DNA from: JAWKWH01 sp040830725
GTDB taxonomy: Bacteria > Pseudomonadota > Alphaproteobacteria > Rhizobiales > Rhizobiaceae
Length of the DNA stretch: 64,000 nt
Assembly (NCBI GenBank): GCA_040830725.1
Contig: JBFOMG010000020.1
Coordinates: forward strand, 1 to 64,000
Reading direction: 5' to 3'
Each line of letters starts with the position of its first letter. The first letter of the stretch is position 1. The translations under genes and the position numbers were made by a program. Shown in pieces: positions 15,064 through 24,481 of this stretch. Below the pieces are notes generated by a model, which made no database searches, had not been told where the DNA came from, and saw nothing but the letters and a program-made list of their open reading frames with translations.

Positions 15064-16254
15064 ATGAGCCATACCAATCGTATCGATCTTGTCCGGCCGG
15101 ATGCGCCGGAACTGGCAGCCTTCGGTGATTTTGCCGTCGGCGTTCGCACTATTGAAGTAATCAATCGCGATCAAATCGATGTACAGCGGGCTGAAAACGG
15201 CCGGCCGGTTCCGCGATATGACCGGCCATTGACCCTGGAGGTCTGGTATCCCGCCGCTTCGTCGAATGAACACGGCGGAACCTACCAAACCCTGATCAGG
15301 GATGGAAAAACTGCAACCGTGCTTCATGGCCGTGCAGTTCGCGACGCAGCACCGGAAGCGTCGGCAGCGCCCTGCCCTGTGATCGTCATTTCGCATGGCT
15401 ATCCCGGCAACCGCTATCTGTTGAGTCATTTCGGCGAAAACCTCGCTTCGAAAGGCTATGTCTGCGTCGCCATCGATCACACGGACAGCCTCTACGAGGA
15501 TCAGGCGGACATCGCATCGACCCTGGTCAACCGGCCTCTGGACCAGCGATTTGCGCTTGACGAAATCGAGCGGCTGGCCGCTTCCGGTGACAGTTTCCTT
15601 TCGGGGCTGGCGGATACTTCGCGCAGCGGATTGATCGGCTATTCGATGGGCGGGTACGGCGCGATCATTTCAGCAGGAGGCGGCATCGCGCCCGACAGGG
15701 CGGCCGATCCGGAAGCCTGTCCGGCCGGCATCCTGACCATGCACCAGGCCGGAACGGCAAAGCCCGATCCGCGATTCAAAGCGATAATCTCAATCGCACC
15801 GTGGGGGATGGAAAAGGACGTGTGGAATGGCGAAGGACTTGCCGGGATCCGCATACCGGTCATGCTGATGGCGGGAAGCCTGGATGAGGTTTCCGGATAT
15901 GAGCGAGGCGTGAAAGCGATCTACGAAGGTGCGGTCAACGCAGACCGTTTTCTGCTGACGTTCAATCAAGCCGGGCATAACGTGGCAGCACCCTATCCTG
16001 CGCCGAAAGAAGCATGGCCGCCCTCTCCACATCTGGATTTTATTCCCTTCGAACACTATGCGGATCCGGTTTGGGACACGGTACGGATGAACAATATCGC
16101 GCAACATTTTGCGACTGCGTTTTTTGGCAAATTCGTCAATGGCCAGAATCAGTTGGCGCACTATCTTGATGTGTCGCGGCAGGGCGAAGATGGCTGGGCC
16201 GGCTTTGCTGACAATGCGGCTCGCGGCCTGATAATGGAACGCGCCAAATCATAA
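15064..16254 (+). CDS. Alpha/beta hydrolase (dienelactone hydrolase / PAF-acetylhydrolase-like)
   Basis: A 396-residue hydrolase without an obvious signal peptide. The fold is marked by PVIVISHGYPGNRYLLSHFG (oxyanion region), the nucleophile elbow GLIGYSMGGYG, IPVMLMAGSLDEVSGYE (acid region) and NQAGHNVAAPY (catalytic histidine). The large size and VGVRTIEVINRDQID opening resemble hydrolases annotated as dienelactone hydrolase or platelet-activating-factor acetylhydrolase-like. The substrate is unknown. I prefer the ATG at 15064 to the in-frame ATG at 15028, because SHTNRIDLVRPDAPELAAFG looks like the usual opening. The GST gene follows after 16 bp and is probably co-transcribed. Confidence 0.8.
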   Translation: MSHTNRIDLVRPDAPELAAFGDFAVGVRTIEVINRDQIDVQRAENGRPVPRYDRPLTLEVWYPAASSNEHGGTYQTLIRDGKTATVLHGRAVRDAAPEASAAPCPVIVISHGYPGNRYLLSHFGENLASKGYVCVAIDHTDSLYEDQADIASTLVNRPLDQRFALDEIERLAASGDSFLSGLADTSRSGLIGYSMGGYGAIISAGGGIAPDRAADPEACPAGILTMHQAGTAKPDPRFKAIISIAPWGMEKDVWNGEGLAGIRIPVMLMAGSLDEVSGYERGVKAIYEGAVNADRFLLTFNQAGHNVAAPYPAPKEAWPPSPHLDFIPFEHYADPVWDTVRMNNIAQHFATAFFGKFVNGQNQLAHYLDVSRQGEDGWAGFADNAARGLIMERAKS

Positions 16255-16270
16255 CGATGGGACGAAATTG

Positions 16271-17239
16271 ATGGGCAGCATGATCGACGGGATTTACTAT
16301 CGCGAAGGTGAAACGGCGCCGACCGACACCAAGGGTGAATGGACCCGGCAGCCCAGCGTCGTTCGCAACTGGGTCACCCGAACCGGAGAGGCCGGACCGA
16401 GCGGTGAGGCTGGATTTAAGGCGGAGCGCGATCGTTACCACCTGTTTGTTGCCTGGAATTGTCCCTGGGCGCACCGGGCTCTTTTGGCACGTCTGTTCAA
16501 ACGTCTGAAGGACTTCATTTCCATTTCCGTCGCCCTTCCCCGCCGCAACGAGGATGGCTGGATATTCGATGCGGCCGGAGCGTTCTCAGACCCGCTGTTG
16601 GGCGTGCGCGCCATGCACGAGGTCTATTCGAAAAGCGTCGACAACTATACCGGACGCATTACCGTACCGGTGTTGTGGGACAAGCAGTCTGAACGCATGG
16701 TCAGCAATGAATCTGCCGATATCGTCCGCATGCTCAACAGCGCCTTTGCCGACATGGTTCCCGATACGCCTGATCTCTGCCCGGCCGAACTTGAAGGCCA
16801 GATCGATGAATGGAATGCGCTGATCTACCGCACTGTCAATAACGGCGTTTACCGGGCCGGGTTCGCCTCAACCCAGGAAGCCTACGAGACCGCGGCGAGG
16901 GAAGTATTCGATACGCTGGACACAATCGACAACCAACTCGGAAAAACCGCATTTCTTGCCGGCGACAAATTCACCGAAGCCGATCTGCGCCTGTTCCCGA
17001 CGCTTGCCCGCTTCGATGTGGCATATCACTATGCGTTCCGGTGCAATCTGCGGAGGCTCAGCGATTACGAAAACCTGTGGCCCTACGCCCGGCAGATCTA
17101 TCAAATGCCCGGCGTCGCGGAGACGGTGAAGTTCGACATCTACAAACGTGGCTATTTTTCACCGAGCGAGAAACGCAATCCGCTCGGTATCGTGCCCATC
17201 GGGCCAGATATCGACTGGAGCAAGCCGCACGGACGGTGA
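16271..17239 (+). CDS. Glutathionyl-hydroquinone reductase (Xi-class GST)
   Basis: A 322-residue cytoplasmic enzyme that reduces glutathionyl-hydroquinones with glutathione, part of quinone and aromatic detoxification. The key motif NCPWAHRALL has its nucleophilic cysteine at residue 64. RITVPVLWDKQSERMVSNESADIVRMLN is the thioredoxin-fold end with the glutathione-binding ESA, and FTEADLRLFPTLARFDVAYH lies in the helical domain; both are characteristic of the YqjG/PcpF/ECM4 group. The ATG at 16271 sits three bases inside a TTG-initiated frame, with GGGACG upstream. It ends 2 bp from the convergent dioxygenase gene. Its operon partner is the preceding hydrolase. Confidence 0.9.
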   Translation: MGSMIDGIYYREGETAPTDTKGEWTRQPSVVRNWVTRTGEAGPSGEAGFKAERDRYHLFVAWNCPWAHRALLARLFKRLKDFISISVALPRRNEDGWIFDAAGAFSDPLLGVRAMHEVYSKSVDNYTGRITVPVLWDKQSERMVSNESADIVRMLNSAFADMVPDTPDLCPAELEGQIDEWNALIYRTVNNGVYRAGFASTQEAYETAAREVFDTLDTIDNQLGKTAFLAGDKFTEADLRLFPTLARFDVAYHYAFRCNLRRLSDYENLWPYARQIYQMPGVAETVKFDIYKRGYFSPSEKRNPLGIVPIGPDIDWSKPHGR

Positions 17240-17241
17240 AT

Positions 17242-18048
17242 CTACGCAGCGCGTCCGTAGAATCCCATTCTTTCCGCTTCGGAGAACGTCACGCCCGGTT
17301 TCTCGTAGTATGAGAAAACGGCGATGACGCGTTCGCGCCCGCCTTCAACCGTGGTTACACGATGCGCCGTGTTCTTGCCGCGGAAGACATTCAACGTGCC
17401 GGGCTCCAGGTCCAGGGTCCTGAGCTGATCGTCGCGTCCTTCGAGCAGAGCCGCGACGCCGTCATAGTTGGGATCGTCATCGGTGCGCAGGTCCGATCGA
17501 TACTGGAACGCGCCGCCTTGCTCCGGCTTCTGCAGCAACAGCGTGGTCGTAAATTCCGAACGATCAAAATGCCAGTTGAGCGCTTCACCATCGCGATAGG
17601 CCATGACATTGGCGCAGGCGAGCGGATCGTCCATTGTGTAGAGATGATCCTTTTGCATGGTCGCGGCCAGAAATTCCGCGAATTGCGGATAGTGATAAAC
17701 CGCCATCACCGCCGAACCGTCGACCTGATCGGCGCATAATGTGTGATTGGTGGTCTCACAGAGTTGCAGTGCCGGATGGTCGGCGGCAAGACCGGGAATT
17801 TCCGGATTGAAATAGATGTTGTGCTGCCGGCGGTGTTCGAATGAAGCCGATGCCATGAGCGGCGAGATTTCAGCGGCGGTTTGTTCCGCCACTCCCGGTA
17901 AAAGAAACCCCTCAAGATTGAACATTCCGTCGCGCTGCAGATCCTGCTGGCATTTGGCAACCAGTTCGTTCCAGCCGGCGGATTGCGGCCGGTCAATCGG
18001 GTAGACCGACAAATCGACAATTTCTTCAATCTTCGCTCGCGTGCCCAT
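17242..18048 (-). CDS. 2-oxoglutarate/Fe(II)-dependent oxygenase superfamily protein
   Basis: A 268-residue protein with the double-stranded beta-helix signature of prolyl 4-hydroxylase-like oxygenases: metal ligands H160 and D162 in NWHFDRSEF, distal H229 in KNTAHRV, and an arginine about ten residues on (GGRERVIAVFSY) that would bind 2-oxoglutarate. The N-terminal part (DLQRDGMFNLEGFLLPGVAE) is the usual helical lead-in. Similar Rhizobiales proteins are annotated as ArpA-like; the substrate is unknown and a free amino acid or small metabolite is possible. The start could be the ATG at 18048 or one three codons upstream. The gene diverges from the MFS transporter across about 170 bp. Confidence 0.75.
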   Translation of the reverse strand: MGTRAKIEEIVDLSVYPIDRPQSAGWNELVAKCQQDLQRDGMFNLEGFLLPGVAEQTAAEISPLMASASFEHRRQHNIYFNPEIPGLAADHPALQLCETTNHTLCADQVDGSAVMAVYHYPQFAEFLAATMQKDHLYTMDDPLACANVMAYRDGEALNWHFDRSEFTTTLLLQKPEQGGAFQYRSDLRTDDDPNYDGVAALLEGRDDQLRTLDLEPGTLNVFRGKNTAHRVTTVEGGRERVIAVFSYYEKPGVTFSEAERMGFYGRAA

Positions 18049-18220
18049 TCCTCTCATCCCTGTTGGCGGAAAGCTCGGAAATACTACGATGCAAAATGCA
18101 GACTGTGGTAATGGATTGGCGACCCTGCGAGGTCGCAATTCTGACCCTGATGGACGCAAAGCTGGCATACGCTACGGCCAATTTGGTGTTTGGACGGCGA
18201 GATTTCCGGCGGACAAAATA

Positions 18221-19519
18221 ATGATCGCACAGCTCACTCCCGTTTCCGCACTGTTGGCAAGCACGTTCTTCATGCTGGCGGGAATTGGCCTGGGCGGCGT
18301 ACTTGTGCCCTTGAGGGCAACACTGGAAGGATGGGACAGCACCGACATTGCCTGGGTCGGCACGTCCTATGCGTTCTTCTTCACGCTCGGCTGCATTGTC
18401 ATGCCGTATCTGGTGCGCCGGGTCGGCCACATCCGGGTCTTTGCCGCACTTCAGACACTTCTGGCCATGTCGTTTCTGCTGCATGCGATGGCCGTCCATC
18501 CGCTTGCCTGGGCGCTGATCAGGGGATTGGGCGGATTTGCCACCGCCGGCGCCTATATGGTGCTGGAAAGCTGGCTCAACGAAAAAGTCTCGAACGAGAA
18601 CCGCGGTGCGATCTTTTCCGCCTACATGATCATTTCAATGATCGGTGTGGCAACCGGGCAATATATCATGCCGTTCGGCGACGCCGGCGGAATGGAGATT
18701 TTCATGATCGTGGCGATGTTGTTCAGCGTCGCCCTGCTGCCGACCGCCCTGACATCGGCGCAAGCACCGGTTCCGCTGGCGCGGGTTTCGCTCGACCTGA
18801 AAGGGCTTTATTTGAAGTCGCCGGCCGCCGTCGTTGGCGCGTTTCTGACCGGTATTGTCAATGGCGTGTGGATGTTTTTTGCCCCTGTTTTCGGCAAGGA
18901 TGCCGGACTGTCATCGACCGGAATTGCCACCATGCTGGCCTGCGCCATGGTTGGCGGTGCGGTGGCGCAGTTTCCGTTCGGCCGATTGTCTGACAGAATA
19001 GACCGGCGCTATGCGATGATCCTTGGCGGCCTTCTTGGCCTGTTCGTGTCGATTTTCATGTGGATCGTGCAGCCGGAGAACGCGGCGATGATCTTTGCCG
19101 GCATGTTCCTGTTTGGCGCAGCCGTGTTTCCGATCTATGCGCTCAATGTCGCCCATGCCAACGACATGGCCGAGCCGGAGGAATTCGTGAAGGTTTCAAG
19201 CGGACTTCTCGTCGTGTTCGGCGCCGGCAATATTTTCGGGCCGCAGCTTTCTGGCCGTTTGATGGACATCATCGGACCGTCCGGGTTCTTTGTTGCGGCG
19301 GTTGCCGGGTTCGGCCTATACGCGGCACACACGACATGGCGTCTCTACCGCCGCGAGGCGAGCGATCTTGATGACCGGCAGGATTTCCGGGTGCTGCCCG
19401 TTACCGCGGCGCAGACACCGGAAACGGTTCATCTGGATGCCCGTATCGAAGAAGTGCCGGAGGACGAGCGCCAGCGCGACGAGGAAGAAGTATCCATGTG
19501 GGGATATGAGTTTAACTAG
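18221..19519 (+). CDS. MFS transporter (YcaD-like)
   Basis: A 432-residue inner membrane protein with about 12 hydrophobic segments. The conserved MFS loop is visible as GRLSDRIDRRYAMILGG between helices 8 and 9, and the first half contains GLGGFATAGAYMVLESWLNEKVSNENRGAIFSAYM in two stretches, a pattern typical of the YcaD group. The cytoplasmic tail is acidic (EEVPEDERQRDEEE). The start ATG at 18221 opens the first helix; the frame is open 60 codons further upstream but that part overlaps the divergent oxygenase gene. Substrate unknown; related proteins are assigned to amino acid or drug efflux without firm evidence. Confidence 0.85.
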   Translation: MIAQLTPVSALLASTFFMLAGIGLGGVLVPLRATLEGWDSTDIAWVGTSYAFFFTLGCIVMPYLVRRVGHIRVFAALQTLLAMSFLLHAMAVHPLAWALIRGLGGFATAGAYMVLESWLNEKVSNENRGAIFSAYMIISMIGVATGQYIMPFGDAGGMEIFMIVAMLFSVALLPTALTSAQAPVPLARVSLDLKGLYLKSPAAVVGAFLTGIVNGVWMFFAPVFGKDAGLSSTGIATMLACAMVGGAVAQFPFGRLSDRIDRRYAMILGGLLGLFVSIFMWIVQPENAAMIFAGMFLFGAAVFPIYALNVAHANDMAEPEEFVKVSSGLLVVFGAGNIFGPQLSGRLMDIIGPSGFFVAAVAGFGLYAAHTTWRLYRREASDLDDRQDFRVLPVTAAQTPETVHLDARIEEVPEDERQRDEEEVSMWGYEFN

Positions 19520-19532
19520 GCGCAGGCTATCC

Positions 19533-19556
19533 GCCCCGGCGTATTTTCGCCGGGGC
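19533..19556 (+). terminator. Hairpin between convergent MFS and EF-hand genes
   Basis: A perfect 9-bp stem GCCCCGGCG/CGCCGGGGC with a TATTTT loop lies between two converging genes. There is no strong T run on either side, so it may act as a weak or factor-assisted terminator for both. Confidence 0.45.
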
Positions 19557-19570
19557 AGAATATTTACAAA

Positions 19571-20047
19571 TCAATCGTCTTCATAGCGGTGGTGACGCCG
19601 CTTGCCATGCTTGCCGGGGCGGTGACGCTTCATCTCACCCATTTCCAGCTTGCCGTCATCATTGCCGTCGAGCAGCGCGAACAGCTTTTTTTGCCGTGAC
19701 TCGACTTCGGCCGTGGTCAACTGGCCGTCGCCGTCGCTGTCAAACCGCTCAATGATACGCCTTGCCATGCGCTCGGCGCGGCGGCGCTGAATTTCCTCGG
19801 CGATTTCCTCAACCGTCATGATGCCGTCATTGTTGGCGTCAGCTCCGCCAATGCGTTCCTGGAACGCGGCGGAAAACTCCTCGAAGGTCAGGTCACCACT
19901 GGCGTCGGTATCAGCCCGCTCGAAGCGCTGCTCGGCGCGTTCGCCACGGTCACGGTGTTTGCCGAAACCGTCCTTGGCGATTGCCGCTCCACCAGCCAGG
20001 CCGGCGAAGGTTACGAAAGCGAGTGCAACTGTGGTCGTCTTTTTCAT
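19571..20047 (-). CDS. Exported EF-hand calcium-binding protein
   Basis: A 158-residue protein with a signal peptide (MKKTTTVALAFVTFAGLAGG and on to AIA). Four 12-residue EF-hand loops are readable: DTDASGDLTFEE (46-57), DANNDGIMTVEE (70-81), DSDGDGQLTTAE (103-114) and DGNDDGKLEMGE (127-138). All keep acidic residues at positions 1 and 12 and glycine at position 6, except the second, which has aspartate at 5 and glycine at 6 and is still canonical. The C-terminus is rich in His, Lys and Arg. It is probably a periplasmic calcium sensor or buffer. It lies 67 bp downstream of glnE on the same strand. Confidence 0.88.
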   Translation of the reverse strand: MKKTTTVALAFVTFAGLAGGAAIAKDGFGKHRDRGERAEQRFERADTDASGDLTFEEFSAAFQERIGGADANNDGIMTVEEIAEEIQRRRAERMARRIIERFDSDGDGQLTTAEVESRQKKLFALLDGNDDGKLEMGEMKRHRPGKHGKRRHHRYEDD

Positions 20048-20114
20048 GGGTTTACTCCATTTGCATCGTCACCCCCGATGCGATGGAAAAGGTTCACGAG
20101 ACGTCCCATCGCCG

Positions 20115-23081
20115 TCATGATCCTTCTCCGCGAAGCAGCGTTTCGAATATTTCGCGAACGCGCTGCGACGTCTCTTCAATATAGGAAGCCAGAACGCCGA
20201 TTTCAGGCAGGTCGGTGTTGCGCAACAACAAATCTGCAAGTCCGGGCGGTATGTCGTCCGGATCGATTGCGCCATCAATGCACAGACGCGAGATCTGCGT
20301 TACGGACGAATAAAGCGTGTGCGCGGCGACCAGTTCATCGCGCGCCTGCGGCGACAGGAAATGGTCGTCAATCTGCGCCAGATTGTCCTGCGTCGAGGTC
20401 GAAAATACATCGGTTCTGACTCTGCCCGTCAGCACCGACGTCTGGGCCACAAACTCAAGATCGATCAGGCCGCCGCGGATCAGTTTCACATCCCAGATGT
20501 TGGATGCGGGTTTTTCCTGCTCGATCAGGTCACGCATCTTGCGCGCTTCATCGAGCACTTTGGCTGCGTCATGTTTGGTGGAAACAACCGAACTCACTTC
20601 CGCTTCGGCCATGCGCCGCAGAGGTTCATCGCCAGCGATGGCGCGCGCACGCGTCAAGGCCATGTGTTCCCACACCCAGGCATTGTCGCGCTGGTATTTC
20701 CTGAAAGCCTCAATGTGTGTTGCAACCGGTCCCTTGTTGCCAGACGGGCGCAAGCGCAGGTCGAGTTCGTAGAGCACGCCTTCGGCAGTCGGGGCGGAGA
20801 CGGCGGCGATGAGCCGTTGTGTCAAACGGGCATAATAATGCGACGGAGCGAGCGGTTTTTCACCATCAGATTCAAGGGCTTCGGGATCATGGTTATAAAG
20901 CAGAATCAGGTCGATATCCGAGCCTGCGGTAAGTTCCCGGCTGCCGAGTTTGCCCATCGCCAGCACCGCAACTTCACCGCCCGGCACCTTGCCGTGGCGG
21001 ATTGAAAATTCATTGACAACCGCATCAAGTGCGGTGGCGATGGTCAGGTCGGCCAGGTCGGAGAAAGCTTTTCCCGCATGGCCCGCATCGATCACGCCGG
21101 TAAGCAGACGGATGCCAATCAGGAACTTCTGTTCGGCCGCAAATATGCGCAGGCGGTCGAGCACATCTTCATAGAGGGTCGCACCCAGCAGGAAACTTGT
21201 CAGGCGTTCGTGCAGGTAGTCGCGGTCGGGCAGTTCGGAGAGCAGGCCCGGATCGAGCAGACCGTCAAAGACGTGCGGGCGCCGGGTGATGGTCTTTGCC
21301 AGGCGCGGCGCTGCACCCATGATCGTCGCAAGAAGATCGAGCAGCATCGGGTTGGACTGGAGCAGCGAGAACAGCTGAATGCCCGCCGGCAGCCCGGCAA
21401 TGAACTCATCAAATCGCAGCAAGGCTTCGTCAGCGCGCTTGGTCTGGCCAAAGGTCTCCAGCAGCACCGGCGTCAACTCGGTCAACCGCTCGCGGGATAC
21501 TTTCGTCTGCGTCGCGCGGTAGCGGCCAAAATGCCAGGAGCGGATGACCCGGCAAATGTCGGACGGCCGCTCGAAGCCGAGTTCAGAAAGCGTCTCCAGG
21601 GTTGCGGGATCGTCGACATCGCCGGTGAAAACCAGGTTGCCTTTAAACTCCGATCCACCGGGTTCGGCTTCAAACAGATCGGCGTAATGCGCCTCAACGG
21701 TCTTGAGCGATTTGCGAAAATCGTCGGCAAATGCATCGGCGCCGTCATAACCGAGCATGCGGGCGATCCGGCCAAGTTCGTGATCATCATCGGGCAGATT
21801 GTGTGCCTGCTCGTCGGAGACCATCTGAATGGCGTGCTCGACATCGCGCAGGAACCAGTATTGACCAGTGAGCGCCCTGGCGGCCTCTGCTCCGATCCAG
21901 CCGCGATCGGCAAGCTTTTCCAGCATGTCGACGGTTGACCGGCCTCGCAACTCTGGAAACCTGCCGCCGGCAATCAGCTGCTGGGTCTGAACGAAGAACT
22001 CGATTTCGCGAATGCCGCCACGGCCAAGCTTGACGTTGTGGCCGCGCACGGCAATTTCGCCATGCCCCTTGTGAGCGTGAATCTGACGCTTGATCGCATG
22101 GACATCGGCAATCGCGGCGTAGTCCATGTATTTGCGCCAGATATAGGGAACCAGTTCCTTTAAAAAATGCTCGCCGGCGGTGATGTCGCCCGCAATCGGC
22201 CGCGCCTTGATCATTGCGGCGCGTTCCCAATTCTGCCCCCGGCTTTCATAGTAGTTCAGTGCCGCCTCGACGGGAATCGCCAGCGGTGTCGAACCGGGGT
22301 CGGGCCGCAGGCGCAAATCGGTTCGAAACACGTAGCCATGACCGGTACGGTCATTGAGGATACGCACCAGTTTCTTGGTCAGACGGACGAACAGATCGTT
22401 GGCCTCGTAGGGATCCGTGATCGCCGGAGCCTCTGGGTCGTAGAAGGCGATCAGATCGATGTCGGAAGAAAAATTAAGCTCGCCGGCTCCCAGTTTCCCC
22501 ATGGCCAGCAATATCCAACCGCACCCGGTTTCAGGATTGCCGGGGTCCGGCAATGTCAGCTTTCCGCGTCCATGTGCTTCGGACAGAATGTAGCAGACGG
22601 CGGAGCGGATGCAGGCATTGGCCAGTTCGCTCATCCGCCGGGTTGTCTCGGCCGCGGCGCCGGGCACCGCAAGATCGGCCAGGGCAATCAGGCAGTGAGC
22701 CTCGCGTTTCAGTTCGCGAAGCGCTTCCATGATCTGCGATTCCGATGTTTCGGCAGTCGAGAGTGCCGATATGGCAGAAACGATCTCTCCAAGGCGATCA
22801 TCAACGGATTTACCGGTCAGCCCATCGAGAATTGCCGGCCGCCTGCGAACAGAGTCCCTGATATAGGGCGACAGATCCAGCACCGAGCCGATGAACGAGG
22901 TCAACGGCGAACCGCCCTTTGACAACGCTTCCAGCGATGGAAGTCCGGCCTCCCGGGCGATATCGCCGAGCTCGTCGAGTTCACGTTCCGCATTGCCGGG
23001 TTCCATTGCGTCCAACGGCGATACCGGTTGGCCAAACCAGCCCGTTCCATCAGTATCGCAGGCAGCATCGGACACTGTCAT
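20115..23081 (-). CDS. glnE: Bifunctional glutamine synthetase adenylyltransferase/deadenylylase
   Basis: A full-length 988-residue enzyme that adds AMP to, or removes it from, glutamine synthetase in response to PII, setting nitrogen assimilation. Two nucleotidyltransferase domains are visible: the N-terminal deadenylylase with LNFSSDIDLIAFYDPE (near residue 210) and the C-terminal adenylyltransferase with ELTAGSDIDLILLYNHD (near residue 725), each followed by a GlnD/GlnE-type helical domain (GRGGIREIEFFVQTQQL and RGGLIDLEFVAQT). The start ATG overlaps the stop of the upstream histidine kinase gene by four bases, so translation is coupled. The order degP-regulator-kinase-glnE is one I recall from other Rhizobiales. 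Confidence 0.95.
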   Translation of the reverse strand: MTVSDAACDTDGTGWFGQPVSPLDAMEPGNAERELDELGDIAREAGLPSLEALSKGGSPLTSFIGSVLDLSPYIRDSVRRRPAILDGLTGKSVDDRLGEIVSAISALSTAETSESQIMEALRELKREAHCLIALADLAVPGAAAETTRRMSELANACIRSAVCYILSEAHGRGKLTLPDPGNPETGCGWILLAMGKLGAGELNFSSDIDLIAFYDPEAPAITDPYEANDLFVRLTKKLVRILNDRTGHGYVFRTDLRLRPDPGSTPLAIPVEAALNYYESRGQNWERAAMIKARPIAGDITAGEHFLKELVPYIWRKYMDYAAIADVHAIKRQIHAHKGHGEIAVRGHNVKLGRGGIREIEFFVQTQQLIAGGRFPELRGRSTVDMLEKLADRGWIGAEAARALTGQYWFLRDVEHAIQMVSDEQAHNLPDDDHELGRIARMLGYDGADAFADDFRKSLKTVEAHYADLFEAEPGGSEFKGNLVFTGDVDDPATLETLSELGFERPSDICRVIRSWHFGRYRATQTKVSRERLTELTPVLLETFGQTKRADEALLRFDEFIAGLPAGIQLFSLLQSNPMLLDLLATIMGAAPRLAKTITRRPHVFDGLLDPGLLSELPDRDYLHERLTSFLLGATLYEDVLDRLRIFAAEQKFLIGIRLLTGVIDAGHAGKAFSDLADLTIATALDAVVNEFSIRHGKVPGGEVAVLAMGKLGSRELTAGSDIDLILLYNHDPEALESDGEKPLAPSHYYARLTQRLIAAVSAPTAEGVLYELDLRLRPSGNKGPVATHIEAFRKYQRDNAWVWEHMALTRARAIAGDEPLRRMAEAEVSSVVSTKHDAAKVLDEARKMRDLIEQEKPASNIWDVKLIRGGLIDLEFVAQTSVLTGRVRTDVFSTSTQDNLAQIDDHFLSPQARDELVAAHTLYSSVTQISRLCIDGAIDPDDIPPGLADLLLRNTDLPEIGVLASYIEETSQRVREIFETLLRGEGS

Positions 23082-24475
23082 ATCGAACCCGCCTGCGCCG
23101 GAAACGCCATCGTTACCGTCAATCCGTCTTCCCCGGACAACATCAACCGGCCGCCGTGGAAACGCATCACTGCTTTTGCCAGCGCCAGCCCAAGGCCCGA
23201 TCCCGGTTGCGAGCGGCTTTCTTCAAGCCGCACAAATCGCTCCGTGGCACGCTCGCGATCTTCCGGCGCGATGCCGGGCCCATTATCGGCAACGCTCAAC
23301 AATATCTCACCGCCGGATTGCTCGATCTTCATTATTGCCTTGGGGGACTGTGCGCTGTCGGCGGAATATTTGATCGCATTATCGACGATATTGGAAAGGG
23401 CCTGTCCGATGAGTTCACGGTTGCCCTTGATCCTGGTTGGTCCGATCGTTTCGACTGCCAATTCCACTGATGCCTCTTCGGCAACCGGTTCGTACAGTTC
23501 GACAACATCCCCGAGGATCATGTTGAGATCAACATCCTCGGTCGGTTCGGCCGAATATCCTGCTTCAAGACGCGAAATCATCAGGATTGCGTTGAACGTC
23601 CGGATCAGCTGGTCGGCTTCGCTTATCGTTCCTTCGAGCGCGTCACGATAGTCCGCCGTTTTCTTCTTGCCCGACAGCGCCGCTTCAGCCCGGTTGCGCA
23701 AACGCGTCAGCGGTGTTTTCAGATCGTGGGCAATGTTGTCGGAGACCTGCTTGAGGCCTTCGTTGAGCGTCGCGATTCGTGCAAGCATGGCGTTGAGGTT
23801 TTCAGATAGCCGGTCAAACTCGTCACCCGCTCCCGAAACCGGCAAGCGGCCTGACAGATCTCCGGCCATGATGCGGCGGCTGGCCACGGTGACGCCATCG
23901 ATGCGTTTCAGGGCCCGGCGGCCGACAAAAAACCAAATCAGAAAACCGCCAATGCTCATGACTCCGAGCGCAAACACCAGCGCTCGTCTCACAACCTCGC
24001 GGAAACGCTGCGGTTCACCCAGGTCGCGGCCAACGAGCGCGATCATCTGGTTGGGAAGGCGAATGATATGGGCGATCGCCTGATGGCGCCTGCTGTCGGT
24101 GCGTTCGCCATAGCGGTGATACCAGAATGGCCTTCTGGTCCAGCCATCGCGTTCCAGCACGCCGGGCTGCAGTTCCTCGACATTGCCCGACAGAATGCGT
24201 CCGTTGGGATCGGCGATCAGGTAGAGATAGGCGCCTGGCTGCCTTGAACGCCGGTCGACCGAGCGCACCAGCGCCGGCAAGCCGCCACGCCTGTAAACAC
24301 GCGACAAGCTCTGCATCTCTTCTGCAACGGAAACCCGCGTCTGGCTGTCGAATATGCTCAGCGACAGCGACGTCATGTAAAAGACAAGTGCGACTGCGCA
24401 GATGGTGAACAGGATCAGATAAAGCGCTGACAGCCGCGCCGCCGTAGTCCGCATGATGACCGGAAGCGCCGCCAT
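23078..24475 (-). CDS. Sensor histidine kinase of an OmpR-type two-component system
   Basis: A 465-residue membrane kinase: a helix at about residues 12-36, a periplasmic sensor of about 130 residues, a second helix near 165-185, then HAMP (GRRALKRIDGVTVASRRIMA), a dimerisation domain with the phosphorylated histidine in SDNIAHDLKTPLTRLR (about residue 248), and HATPase_c with the N box (SNIVDNAIKYS), G1 (VADNGPGIAP) and G2 (GSGLGLALAKAV). It follows its response regulator by 6 bp and overlaps glnE. Its signal is unknown; the degP neighbour suggests envelope stress, which is inference. Confidence 0.9.
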   Translation of the reverse strand: MAALPVIMRTTAARLSALYLILFTICAVALVFYMTSLSLSIFDSQTRVSVAEEMQSLSRVYRRGGLPALVRSVDRRSRQPGAYLYLIADPNGRILSGNVEELQPGVLERDGWTRRPFWYHRYGERTDSRRHQAIAHIIRLPNQMIALVGRDLGEPQRFREVVRRALVFALGVMSIGGFLIWFFVGRRALKRIDGVTVASRRIMAGDLSGRLPVSGAGDEFDRLSENLNAMLARIATLNEGLKQVSDNIAHDLKTPLTRLRNRAEAALSGKKKTADYRDALEGTISEADQLIRTFNAILMISRLEAGYSAEPTEDVDLNMILGDVVELYEPVAEEASVELAVETIGPTRIKGNRELIGQALSNIVDNAIKYSADSAQSPKAIMKIEQSGGEILLSVADNGPGIAPEDRERATERFVRLEESRSQPGSGLGLALAKAVMRFHGGRLMLSGEDGLTVTMAFPAQAGSI

Positions 24476-24481
24476 GTTGTT